Assembly: GCF_028291725.1 (NCBI RefSeq)
Contig: NZ_JAQGNT010000003.1
Location: 1-38,036 of the forward strand
Length of the DNA stretch: 38,036 bases
Direction of reading: 5' to 3'
Source: Hydrocarboniphaga sp.
Lineage (GTDB): Bacteria > Pseudomonadota > Gammaproteobacteria > Nevskiales > Nevskiaceae
A model generated the notes under the pieces. The model did not search any database. It had not been told where the DNA came from and saw only the letters and a program-made list of their open reading frames with translations. How positions within the stretch are numbered: the first letter of the stretch is position 1; each line of letters starts with the position of its first letter. This document shows positions 1-6,774 of this stretch, one piece after another. The translations under genes and the position numbers were made by a program.

Positions 1-13
1 TCTGCGCCTCCCC

Positions 14-80
14 GTTGGGCGGGTCGCGCCCCGCCTTTTTGGCAGGCACAGCAAAAGCGGCGGGACGCGACCCGCCCTAC
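14..80. repeat. REP-like inverted pair, family A (GGGCGGGTC/GACCCGCCCTAC)
   Basis: Two GC-rich palindromic arms in inverted orientation, with a degenerate GTTGGGCGGGT head on the left and a GCCCTAC tail on the right. A second copy lies in the linker of the fused acyl-CoA dehydrogenase gene (7916-7981). It sits in the gap just upstream of ipdC. GTAG-headed REPs are typically mobilised by RAYT transposases; none is encoded in this window. Confidence 0.75.
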
Positions 81-156
81 GAGGCTTTGAATCTTCGAGT
101 CTCAACAAAAACCGGTTCATCCCGAGCAGGCGCGCAGCGCCGTATCGAGGGAAGCA

Positions 157-1326
157 ATGAACGCCGCGCTGAAAACCCCGCTGACCGAACTGCTCGGATG
201 CCGCTATCCGATCGTGCAGACCGCGATGGGCTGGGTTGCCGACAGCAGGCTGGTGGCGGCGACCAGCAACGCTGGCGGCTTCGGGTTTCTCGCGGCGGCG
301 ACGATGAGCACCGAGCTGCTCGCGGCCGAAATCCTGCGCGTGCGCGCAGCGACGCCGCATAACTTCGGCGTCAACTTCCACATGTTCCAGCCGAACGCGC
401 GCGACGTGATCGAGCTGGTGCTAAAGAACGCGGACCGCGTACGCGCGGTGTCCTACGGCCGTGGCCCGGACGCCGCCACGATCAGGCGCTTCAAGAATGC
501 CGGTGTGCTATGCATGCCGACGGTCGGCGCGCTCAAGCACGCGCAGAAAGCGGTCGAGCTCGGTGCCGACATCATCACCGTGCAAGGTTCGGAAGGCGGC
601 GGGCATACCGGTTCGGTGCCGACCACGCTGCTGCTGCCGCAGGTGTTGAACGCGGTCAAGGTGCCGGTGGTTGCGGCGGGTGGCTTCCACGACGGACGCG
701 GCCTCGCCGGTGCGCTTGCATTCGGTGCGGCCGGCATCGCGATGGGTACGCGCTTCCTGATGACCGCGGAATCGCCGGTGCCGCGTGCGACGCTGCAGAA
801 GTACATCGAAGTCAAAGAGCCGAGTCAGATTCGCGCGTCGACCGCGGTCGACGGTATGCCGCAGCGGATGATAGCCAACCCCTACCTGTTGAAGCTCGAA
901 AGCGGTGGTCTGCTGCATCGCTTGTTCGTGGCCCTGTCCAGTGCATGGAAATGGCGCGCACATACCGGCATGTCGGTCGCGCAGATGGCGAAGACTTTCG
1001 TTGGCGCGCTGCGTGAAGGCGACTCGGCGATCCAGACCATGATGTCGGCGAACGCGCCGGTGCTGATTCAGCGCGCTATGGTTGAAGGCCGGCCCGATGA
1101 AGGCGTGCTGCCGAGCGGGCAAGTCGCGGCGGTGATTGATGCATTGCCTGGCGTCGAGCAGCTAATCGCGAGCATCGTCGCAGAAGCCGAAGCCAGACTC
1201 GCAGCGCTGTTCCCCTCTCCTGGGAGAGGGTGGCGCGAAGCGCCGGGAGAGGGTCTCTCTCCGAGCGTGCAACCCTCTCCCCCGGCCCCTCTCCCAGGAG
1301 AGGGGAGACAAGCGGCTGGCCTCTAA
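157..1326 (+). CDS. ipdC: IpdC-like flavin oxidoreductase (nitronate monooxygenase fold)
   Basis: A 389-residue TIM-barrel flavoprotein of the nitronate monooxygenase/2-nitropropane dioxygenase superfamily. Seen: the N-terminal PIVQTAMGWVA segment, the FMN phosphate-binding GSEGGGHTG motif (about residues 146-154), and the AAGGFHDGRG and GAAGIAMGTRF strands. These features and the TTLLLP and VDGMP segments match what I recall of mycobacterial IpdC, which acts on 5-OH-HIC-CoA in steroid ring C/D catabolism. echA20 follows 3 bases after the stop and fadE31/fadE32/fadA6 come next, which supports this role over generic nitroalkane oxidation. ATG at 157 has a GAGGGA Shine-Dalgarno sequence at 147-152. 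Oddity: the family-like sequence ends near residue 351, and residues about 352-385 are translated from a palindromic repeat (1212-1305), giving a Pro/Gly-rich tail. The exact substrate is inferred from context. Confidence 0.87.
   Translation: MNAALKTPLTELLGCRYPIVQTAMGWVADSRLVAATSNAGGFGFLAAATMSTELLAAEILRVRAATPHNFGVNFHMFQPNARDVIELVLKNADRVRAVSYGRGPDAATIRRFKNAGVLCMPTVGALKHAQKAVELGADIITVQGSEGGGHTGSVPTTLLLPQVLNAVKVPVVAAGGFHDGRGLAGALAFGAAGIAMGTRFLMTAESPVPRATLQKYIEVKEPSQIRASTAVDGMPQRMIANPYLLKLESGGLLHRLFVALSSAWKWRAHTGMSVAQMAKTFVGALREGDSAIQTMMSANAPVLIQRAMVEGRPDEGVLPSGQVAAVIDALPGVEQLIASIVAEAEARLAALFPSPGRGWREAPGEGLSPSVQPSPPAPLPGEGRQAAGL
1212..1305. repeat. Palindromic repeat family B inside the ipdC 3' end
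   Basis: Left arm CCCCTCTCCTGGGAGAGGG followed by TGGCGCGAAGCGCC and GGGAGAGGG. The right arm is the inverse (CCCTCTCC ... CTCCCAGGAGAGGGG). Related arms occur at 9216-9256, 9350-9391 and 17970-18085. It is entirely within the reading frame of ipdC and codes for its low-complexity tail. Confidence 0.85.
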
Positions 1327-1329
1327 AAC

Positions 1330-2112
1330 ATGACAACTCCCTTCCGCACCCCGTTCCAAACGGTGATTACCGACGGCATCGCCGAACTGGTGATCGACGC
1401 GCCGCCGGTCAACGCGCTCAACGACGCCGGCTGGCATGCGCTCGCCGACGAGATCGCGCGGCTCGGTCGCGAGCCGAGCGCGCGCGTGATCCTGCTGCGC
1501 GCCGAAGGCCGCGGCTTCTGCGCCGGCGTCGATATCAAGGAACTGAACCAGCACCCCGAGAAAATCGTCTCGGTGAACGCCGGCAACTACCGCAGTTTCG
1601 AGGCGGTGCATCGCAACCCCTTGCCGGTGATCGTCGCGGTGCACGGCTTCGTGCTCGGCGGCGGCATCGGCCTGGCCGGTGCGGCGGACATCGTCGTCGC
1701 CGCCGACAACGCGACGTTCGGCGTGCCCGAAGTCGATCGCGGCGCGATGGGCGGCGGCGCGCATCTGCAGCGGCTGTTCCCGGTGCAGAAAGTGCGGATG
1801 ATGTATTTCACCGGCGATGCGATCACCGCCGCCGAGGCGCATCGCCTCGGCGCGGTGGAGCGAGTCGTCGCTCCTGATCAGCTGCGTGCGGCCGCGCTGG
1901 AAATCGCCGCGAAGATCGCCGCGAAGAGCAGCGCGATGATCCGCCTGGCCAAGGAATCGCTGAACGGCATCGAGGACGGAAACTTAGAGGACAAGTACCG
2001 CTGGGAACAGGGCTTCACCTTGCAGGCCTATATGGCCAAGGACTCGGCTGAAACGCGGGCTGCGTTCGTCGAAAAGCGCGATGCGCAGCTCAACAGAACC
2101 GAGACCCCATGA
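1330..2112 (+). CDS. echA20: EchA20-like crotonase, steroid ring hydrolase
   Basis: A 260-residue crotonase-fold protein. It carries LLRAEGRGFCAGVDIKE (oxyanion-hole strand, about residues 56-72), VLGGGIGLAGAADIVVA and ATFGVPEVDRGAMGG, plus a C-terminal YRWEQGFTLQAYM segment. These match my recollection of mycobacterial EchA20 closely (GVDIKE, EVxRGA, YRMEQGFT). EchA20 hydrolyses the carbon-carbon bond of the ring D ketone in HIEC-CoA to give COCHEA-CoA, the substrate of IpdAB. It is translationally packed with its neighbours: 3 bases after the ipdC stop, and its stop overlaps the fadE31 start by ATGA. A generic enoyl-CoA hydratase is the alternative, but sequence and neighbours argue against it. 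Confidence 0.88.
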   Translation: MTTPFRTPFQTVITDGIAELVIDAPPVNALNDAGWHALADEIARLGREPSARVILLRAEGRGFCAGVDIKELNQHPEKIVSVNAGNYRSFEAVHRNPLPVIVAVHGFVLGGGIGLAGAADIVVAADNATFGVPEVDRGAMGGGAHLQRLFPVQKVRMMYFTGDAITAAEAHRLGAVERVVAPDQLRAAALEIAAKIAAKSSAMIRLAKESLNGIEDGNLEDKYRWEQGFTLQAYMAKDSAETRAAFVEKRDAQLNRTETP

Positions 2113-3272
2113 GACTGGAGTACACCGAAAAGCAGAAGCGCTTCCGCGCCGAGGTGCGCGAGTGGCTCGCCGGGCATGTGCCGCGCGAACCGCTGCAGAG
2201 CTTCGACACCGAGCCAGGTTTCGCCCAGCACCGCGCCTGGGAGCGCGAGCTGTCGACCGTCGGATACTCCGCGGTCACCTGGCCGAAAGAGGTCGGCGGC
2301 CGTGGTACCGACCTGATCGAGTGGCTGATCTTCGAAGAAGAATACTGGGCAGCCGGCGCGCCGCTGCGTGTCAATCAGAACGGTATTTTCCTGCTCGCGC
2401 CGACGCTGATGGAATACGGTACCGAGGCGCAGAAGCGCAGCATCCTGCCGCGCATGGCGACCGCCGAAGACGTCTGGGCGCAGGCCTGGTCGGAGCCCGG
2501 TGCCGGCTCCGATATGGCGGCGATCCGCAGCCGCGCGGTACGCGACGGCGACCACTATGTGATCAGCGGCCAGAAGACCTGGTCGACGCGCGCGGTGTGG
2601 GCCGATTGGGCTTTCGGGCTGTTCCGCACCGAGGAGGGTTCGCAGCGCCATCACGGCCTGACTTTCATCCTGTTCCCGCTGAACCTGCCGGGTATTACGC
2701 GCCGGCCGATCCGCCAGCTCAACGGCCTGCCGGGCTTTGCCGAAATCTTCATGGACGAGGTGCGCGTGCCGGTGTCCAATCGTCTGGGCGACGAAGGTGC
2801 AGGCTGGAGCATCGCGATGGCAACGGCCGGCTTCGAGCGCGGCCTGATGCTGCGCTCGCCGGCGCGTTTCCAGCAGACCGCGCGGCTGCTCACCGATCTG
2901 CTGCGCCGCAATCCGGAGCGCGCCGCGGCCGACCCGAGCCTGCGCGACGCGGTCGTCGAGAGCTGGATGGGCGCGGAGGCCTACACGCTGGCCACGTATC
3001 GCACGGCGTGCCGGCTGGCCAAGGGTGGCCACATCGGCGCCGAGGCCAGCACCAACAAGATTTTCTGGTCCGAGCTCGATCTGCATATGCACGAGACCGC
3101 GATGCGCATTCTCGGCACGCGCGGCGAACTGATGCCCGAGGCACCGGACGCTGCGGGTATCGGCAACTGGCTCGACGGCTTCCTGTTCGCGCAGGCCGGG
3201 CCGATCTACGCCGGCACCAACGAGATTCAACGCAACATCATCGCCGAGCGCATGCTCGGATTGCCGAGATAG
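2109..3272 (+). CDS. fadE31: FadE31-like acyl-CoA dehydrogenase, catalytic-Glu subunit
   Basis: A 387-residue acyl-CoA dehydrogenase. Seen: WAQAWSEPGAGSDMA (flavin-binding loop, about residues 125-139), ISGQKTWSTRAVWAD, a GFERGLMLRSPARF helix with the ER pair that supplies the catalytic glutamate in this branch, and C-terminal GPIYAGTNEIQRNIIAERMLG. It lacks the usual RxQFG motif whose arginine reaches the FAD of the partner. That is the half-site arrangement known for FadE31-FadE32, an alpha2-beta2 dehydrogenase of mycobacterial cholesterol catabolism that acts after both rings are opened (fadE32 mutants accumulate MOODA, by recollection). The start overlaps the echA20 stop by 4 bases. A REPIN separates it from the fadE32-like partner. 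Confidence 0.87.
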   Translation: MRLEYTEKQKRFRAEVREWLAGHVPREPLQSFDTEPGFAQHRAWERELSTVGYSAVTWPKEVGGRGTDLIEWLIFEEEYWAAGAPLRVNQNGIFLLAPTLMEYGTEAQKRSILPRMATAEDVWAQAWSEPGAGSDMAAIRSRAVRDGDHYVISGQKTWSTRAVWADWAFGLFRTEEGSQRHHGLTFILFPLNLPGITRRPIRQLNGLPGFAEIFMDEVRVPVSNRLGDEGAGWSIAMATAGFERGLMLRSPARFQQTARLLTDLLRRNPERAAADPSLRDAVVESWMGAEAYTLATYRTACRLAKGGHIGAEASTNKIFWSELDLHMHETAMRILGTRGELMPEAPDAAGIGNWLDGFLFAQAGPIYAGTNEIQRNIIAERMLGLPR

Positions 3273-3292
3273 CATGAGCCTGATCGTAGCCA

Positions 3293-3362
3293 CTGTAGGA
3301 GCGGGTCATACCCGCGACTGTACCGGCGGGGTCTCAGTCGCGGGTACGACCCGCTCCTACAG
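3293..3362. repeat. REPIN family C (CTGTAGGAGCGGGTCATACC)
   Basis: Near-perfect 70-bp inverted repeat: CTGTAGGAGCGGGTCATACC, then CGCGACTG, then a loop, then the complement ending in CGCTCCTACAG. Other copies lie at 10203-10272 and, divergent, at 17831-17916. It fills the gap between fadE31 and the fadE32-like gene. Confidence 0.9.
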
Positions 3363-3393
3363 TTCCAGTATCAAGCTTGTGTTCGGTTAACCC

Positions 3394-4488
3394 ATGGATT
3401 TCACTTTCGACGACCAGCAGCTCGCTTTCCGCGACGCGATCCGCAAGTTCCTGATGGTGGAAGCGGCGCCGGAATGGCTGCGTGAAATCTGGGAGACGCA
3501 CAGCGGCCGTTCCGCCGAACTGCGCGGCAAGCTCGCCGACCAGGGCCTCACCGCGCTGTCGGTGCCCGAGGAATTCGGCGGCATCGGCCAGAACGATTTG
3601 GACTGGATACTGGTCCACCAGGAGCTCGGCTACTACGCGATCCCGGACTCGCTGACCGACACCGCCTACCTCGGCGTCTATCTGCTGAAGAAGATGCCGT
3701 CGGACGTCGCACTGAAACGCAAGTGGCTGCCGCTGATCGCGGAGGGCCGTGCGCGTATCGCCGTCGGCCATCCGCTGAACCCGCTGGTTGCCGACGCCGA
3801 AATGGCCGATCTGCTGCTGCTGCATTTTGATGGCGAAGTGCACGCACTGACGCAGGATCGGGTCAGGCTCACGCTCAACCCGAGCATCGACATGTCGCGC
3901 CGCCTGTACCGGATCGAGTGGACACCGACGCGCGAGACCCGCGTGTGCCCGGCCTCCGCGGGCCGTGATCTGTGGGACGGTGTGCTGAACCGCGGCGCGC
4001 TGGCCGTCGCCGCGCAATTGCTCGGGCTGACCCACCGCATGCTCGATCTGGGCGTCGATCATGCCGCGCAGCGCAAGCAGTTCGGCAAGCCGGTGGGTAC
4101 GTTCCAGGCGGTCAAGCACCATCTGGCCGACGTCGCCGTGAAAGCCGAATTCACCGAGCCGGTGGTTCATCGAGCGGCCTATGCGGTGTCGCAGGAGTTG
4201 CCGCAGCGCGCCGCCTTCGTGTCGCAGGCCAAGCTGGCAGCCGGTGAAGCAGCGCGGCTCGCGGCACGCCGCAGCCTCCAGGTGCACGGCGCGATGGGCT
4301 ACACCTGGGAAGCCGATCTGCAGATGTTCATGAAGCGCGCCTGGGCGCTTGACAATGCTTACGGCGACCGCATTTTCCACAAGCAGCGCGTCGCCACCCT
4401 GGTGCTGGGCGAGGGCGCTACTCTCGGCCCAGGCGAGACTTTCGCCGGCCGCTGCGACAAACCACTAAAGGGAATCCATCATGGCTGA
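3394..4488 (+). CDS. fadE32: FadE32-like acyl-CoA dehydrogenase, FAD-arginine subunit
   Basis: A 364-residue acyl-CoA dehydrogenase of the partner type. Seen: MDFTFDDQQLAFRDAI start, an LNRGALAVAAQLLGLTHRML helix with no glutamate at the catalytic position, the RKQFGKPVGTFQAVKH motif with its FAD-contacting arginine (about residues 229-244), and VHGAMGYTWEADLQMFMKRA near the C-terminus. The middle domain is degenerate, with no canonical SEP-AGSD flavin loop. Together with FadE31 just upstream, each chain supplies what the other lacks, so an alpha2-beta2 enzyme on MOODA-CoA or a close intermediate is inferred. fadE33 is a related alternative name; I cannot separate them by eye. Its 3' end overlaps the fadA6 start by 8 bases, so the two are probably translationally coupled. 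Confidence 0.82.
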   Translation: MDFTFDDQQLAFRDAIRKFLMVEAAPEWLREIWETHSGRSAELRGKLADQGLTALSVPEEFGGIGQNDLDWILVHQELGYYAIPDSLTDTAYLGVYLLKKMPSDVALKRKWLPLIAEGRARIAVGHPLNPLVADAEMADLLLLHFDGEVHALTQDRVRLTLNPSIDMSRRLYRIEWTPTRETRVCPASAGRDLWDGVLNRGALAVAAQLLGLTHRMLDLGVDHAAQRKQFGKPVGTFQAVKHHLADVAVKAEFTEPVVHRAAYAVSQELPQRAAFVSQAKLAAGEAARLAARRSLQVHGAMGYTWEADLQMFMKRAWALDNAYGDRIFHKQRVATLVLGEGATLGPGETFAGRCDKPLKGIHHG

Positions 4489-5629
4489 AGCCTATATCGT
4501 CGACGCGATCCGCACGCCCACCGGCAAGCGCAAGGGTACGCTGGCGAACATTCATGGCGCCGACCTCGGCGCGCACATTCTGAAAGCGCTGGTGCAGCGC
4601 AACGCCATCCCGGCCGACGATTACGACGACGTGATTTTCGGCTGCCTGGATGCGATCGGCCCGCTGGCCGGCAATATCGCGCGCACCAGCTGGCTCGCCG
4701 CCGGCCTGCCGCTGCATGTGCCCGGCGTGACCATCGACCGCCAGTGCGGCAGCTCGCAGCAGGCGGTACATTTCGCCGCGCAGGCGGTGATGAGCGGCAC
4801 CCAGGACGTGGTCGTCGCCGGCGGCGTGCAGACGATGACGCAGATCCCGATCAGCTCGGCGATGATCGCGGCGCAGCCGCTGGGATTCTCCGATCCGTTC
4901 TCGGGCAGCAAGGGCTGGGCCCTGCGCTTCGGCACGCAGCCGGTGTCGCAGTTCGTCGGCGCGCAGATGATCGCCGACAAATGGGAAATCTCGCGCGACG
5001 ACATGGAGCGTTTCTCACTGGAGAGCCATGTGCGCGCGCGCCGTGCTATCGCCGAGGGCCGCTTCAAGCGTGAGATCATTCCGATCAACGGCCTGGAGCA
5101 TGACGAGACCACGCGCGATACCTCGATCGAGCAGATGCAGAAGCTCGAGCCGCTGGCGCCGGGCGGCACGATCACCGCCGGCGTGTCGAGCCAGACCGGT
5201 GATGCCTCGTCGGCGGTGCTGGTGGTGTCGGAAGCGGCACTGAAGCGCTACGGCCTGAAACCGCGTGCGCGTATCCACCACATCAGCGTGTACGCCGACG
5301 ATCCGATCTTCATGCTGACCGCGCCGATCCCGGCGACGCGTGTCGCGCTTCAACGCGCCGGCATGACGATGAACGACATCGACCTGGTCGAGATAAACGA
5401 GGCCTTCGCGCCGGTGGTGCTGGCCTGGTTCAAGGAAACCGGTTATTCCCCGGCAAAAACCAATGTCAACGGCGGCGGCATCGCGCTGGCGCATCCGCTG
5501 GGCGCGACCGGCGCCAAGCTGATGACGACCTTGCTGCACGAGCTGGAACGCACGGGTGGCCGCTACGGTTTGCAGACGATGTGCGAAGGCGGCGGCGTGG
5601 CCAACGTGACGATCATCGAGCGGCTGTAG
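4481..5629 (+). CDS. fadA6: FadA6-like thiolase
   Basis: A 382-residue type II thiolase. The nucleophile is Cys89 in IDRQCGSSQQAV. The other catalytic blocks are EINEAFAPVV, ALAHPLGATGAKLM (His) and the terminal MCEGGGVANVTIIERL with the second cysteine. MSGTQDVVVAGGVQTMTQIPISSAM and the terminal block agree strongly with recalled mycobacterial FadA6, which thiolyses 6-methyl-3,7-dioxodecanedioyl-CoA to MOODA-CoA and acetyl-CoA after IpdAB opens ring C. It is the last gene of the tightly overlapping front block; a degenerate REPIN follows. The biochemical role is by family and context. Confidence 0.88.
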   Translation: MAEAYIVDAIRTPTGKRKGTLANIHGADLGAHILKALVQRNAIPADDYDDVIFGCLDAIGPLAGNIARTSWLAAGLPLHVPGVTIDRQCGSSQQAVHFAAQAVMSGTQDVVVAGGVQTMTQIPISSAMIAAQPLGFSDPFSGSKGWALRFGTQPVSQFVGAQMIADKWEISRDDMERFSLESHVRARRAIAEGRFKREIIPINGLEHDETTRDTSIEQMQKLEPLAPGGTITAGVSSQTGDASSAVLVVSEAALKRYGLKPRARIHHISVYADDPIFMLTAPIPATRVALQRAGMTMNDIDLVEINEAFAPVVLAWFKETGYSPAKTNVNGGGIALAHPLGATGAKLMTTLLHELERTGGRYGLQTMCEGGGVANVTIIERL

Positions 5630-5649
5630 CACGAGACCGATTGCTGATC

Positions 5650-5727
5650 GTAGGTTGGGGTGAGCGCAGCGAACCCCAACATTCGTCCGCGCCGACGTTG
5701 GGGTTCACGAAATTCACCCCCAACCCA
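5650..5727. repeat. REPIN family E, degenerate copy
   Basis: Left arm GTAGGTTGGGGTGAGCGCAG followed by CGAACCCCAAC is intact. The right arm is decayed (GTTGGGGTTCACGAAATTCACCCCCAACCCA). Better preserved copies lie at 12022-12099, 29312-29389 and 31755-31831. Confidence 0.85.
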
Positions 5728-5749
5728 CGAATTCGAGAAAGGGCATCGA

Positions 5750-6628
5750 ATGGGCATCTGCAGCAAGCGCAACATCATCGTCACCGGCGCCGGCGGTGGT
5801 CTCGGCCGCGCCTATGCGCTGGCGCTCGCAGCCGAAGGCGCCGGCGTCATCGTCAACGATATTCGCAGTGAAGCCGCGGACGCGGTCGTGGCCGAAATAA
5901 CAACCGCCGGCGGCCAGGCCGTCGCCAGCGCCGACGACATCACCAGCATGGCTGGCGCCGAGGCGATCGTCGCCGCCGGCGTGAACGCCTTCGGTGACGT
6001 GCACGGCGTGGTCAACAACGCCGGCATCGTCCGCGACCGCATGTTCGCGTCGCTGAGCGAAGACGACTGGGACCTGGTGGTGAAGGTCCATCTGAAAGGC
6101 CATTTCTGCATCGCCAACACGCTGGTGCGTCGCTGGCGCGACCAGGTCAAGGCCGGCAACAAAGTTGATGCGCGCATCATCAACACCAGCTCCGGCGCCG
6201 GCCTGCAGGGCTCGGTCGGGCAGAGCAATTATTCGGCGGCCAAGGGCGGCATCGCCGCGCTGACCCTGGTGCAGGCGGCGGAACTGGCGCGCTACGGCGT
6301 CACCGCCAATGCACTGGCGCCGGCCGCGCGCACCGGCATGACCGAGAAGGTGTTCGCCGACATGATGAAGCGCAAGGACGGCGAGACTTTCGACTACTAC
6401 GATCCGGCCAATGTCGCGCCGCTGGTGGTCTGGCTGTGCAGCCCCTTGTCGAAGGACGTGAGCGGCCGAGTGTTCGAAGTCGAAGGCGGCAAGTTGTCGA
6501 TCGGCGAGGGCTGGCATACCGGCGCCGTCGCCGACAAAAAGGCGCGCTGGAATCCGGCTGAACTGAGCGAGGTCGTCGCCGGCCTGATCGAGCGCGGCCT
6601 CAAGCCGCAGAAAGTCTACGGCACGTGA
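5750..6628 (+). CDS. Short-chain dehydrogenase, probable steroid 3-hydroxyacyl-CoA dehydrogenase
   Basis: A 292-residue SDR. Seen: Rossmann motif TGAGGGLGRAYALALAAEGA (about residues 12-31), NNAGIVRD (about 92-99), catalytic Ser-Tyr-Lys in INTSSGAG ... NYSAAKGG, and a C-terminal extension after VFEVEGGKLSIGEGWHTG. ATG at 5750 was chosen because GAGAAAGGG lies just upstream and the Rossmann strand then starts at residue 8; the longer reading from 5660 would translate the upstream repeat. The family resembles mycobacterial Rv3548c and the dehydrogenase assigned to side-chain beta-oxidation in Comamonas (ScdE). Oxidising the 3-hydroxyacyl-CoA formed from HIP-CoA is the likely task; the substrate is inferred from neighbours. 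Confidence 0.8.
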   Translation: MGICSKRNIIVTGAGGGLGRAYALALAAEGAGVIVNDIRSEAADAVVAEITTAGGQAVASADDITSMAGAEAIVAAGVNAFGDVHGVVNNAGIVRDRMFASLSEDDWDLVVKVHLKGHFCIANTLVRRWRDQVKAGNKVDARIINTSSGAGLQGSVGQSNYSAAKGGIAALTLVQAAELARYGVTANALAPAARTGMTEKVFADMMKRKDGETFDYYDPANVAPLVVWLCSPLSKDVSGRVFEVEGGKLSIGEGWHTGAVADKKARWNPAELSEVVAGLIERGLKPQKVYGT

Positions 6629-6640
6629 GTGTGCTGGCCG

Positions 6641-6724
6641 CGGATGATCCCGCCGCCTATCGCTATCGTCGTCTCATCGGATGAAGAGCCCGCAGGATCG
6701 CGGCCGAATAATGAGGATCATCCG
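6641..6724. promoter_or_regulatory. Inverted 10-mers between the SDR and fused dehydrogenase genes
   Basis: CGGATGATCC at 6641-6650 and its exact complement GGATCATCCG at 6715-6724 bracket the 146-bp gap before the GTG start at 6775. They could be two operator half-sites or the arms of an RNA structure. No known motif is recognised, and there is no good Shine-Dalgarno sequence before the GTG. Confidence 0.3.
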
Positions 6725-6774
6725 AAACCCCGGGGCTGCGGCCGCATCGCCGCGCCCGCAGCCGCAAGCCGACC

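Noticed and set aside
2028-3293. 421-codon minus-strand frame
   Set aside because: Antisense to fadE31; no recognisable motif.
5660-5749. Upstream extension of the short-chain dehydrogenase to 5660
   Set aside because: The added residues are translated from a REPIN, whereas ATG 5750 has a good Shine-Dalgarno sequence and the expected distance to the Rossmann motif.
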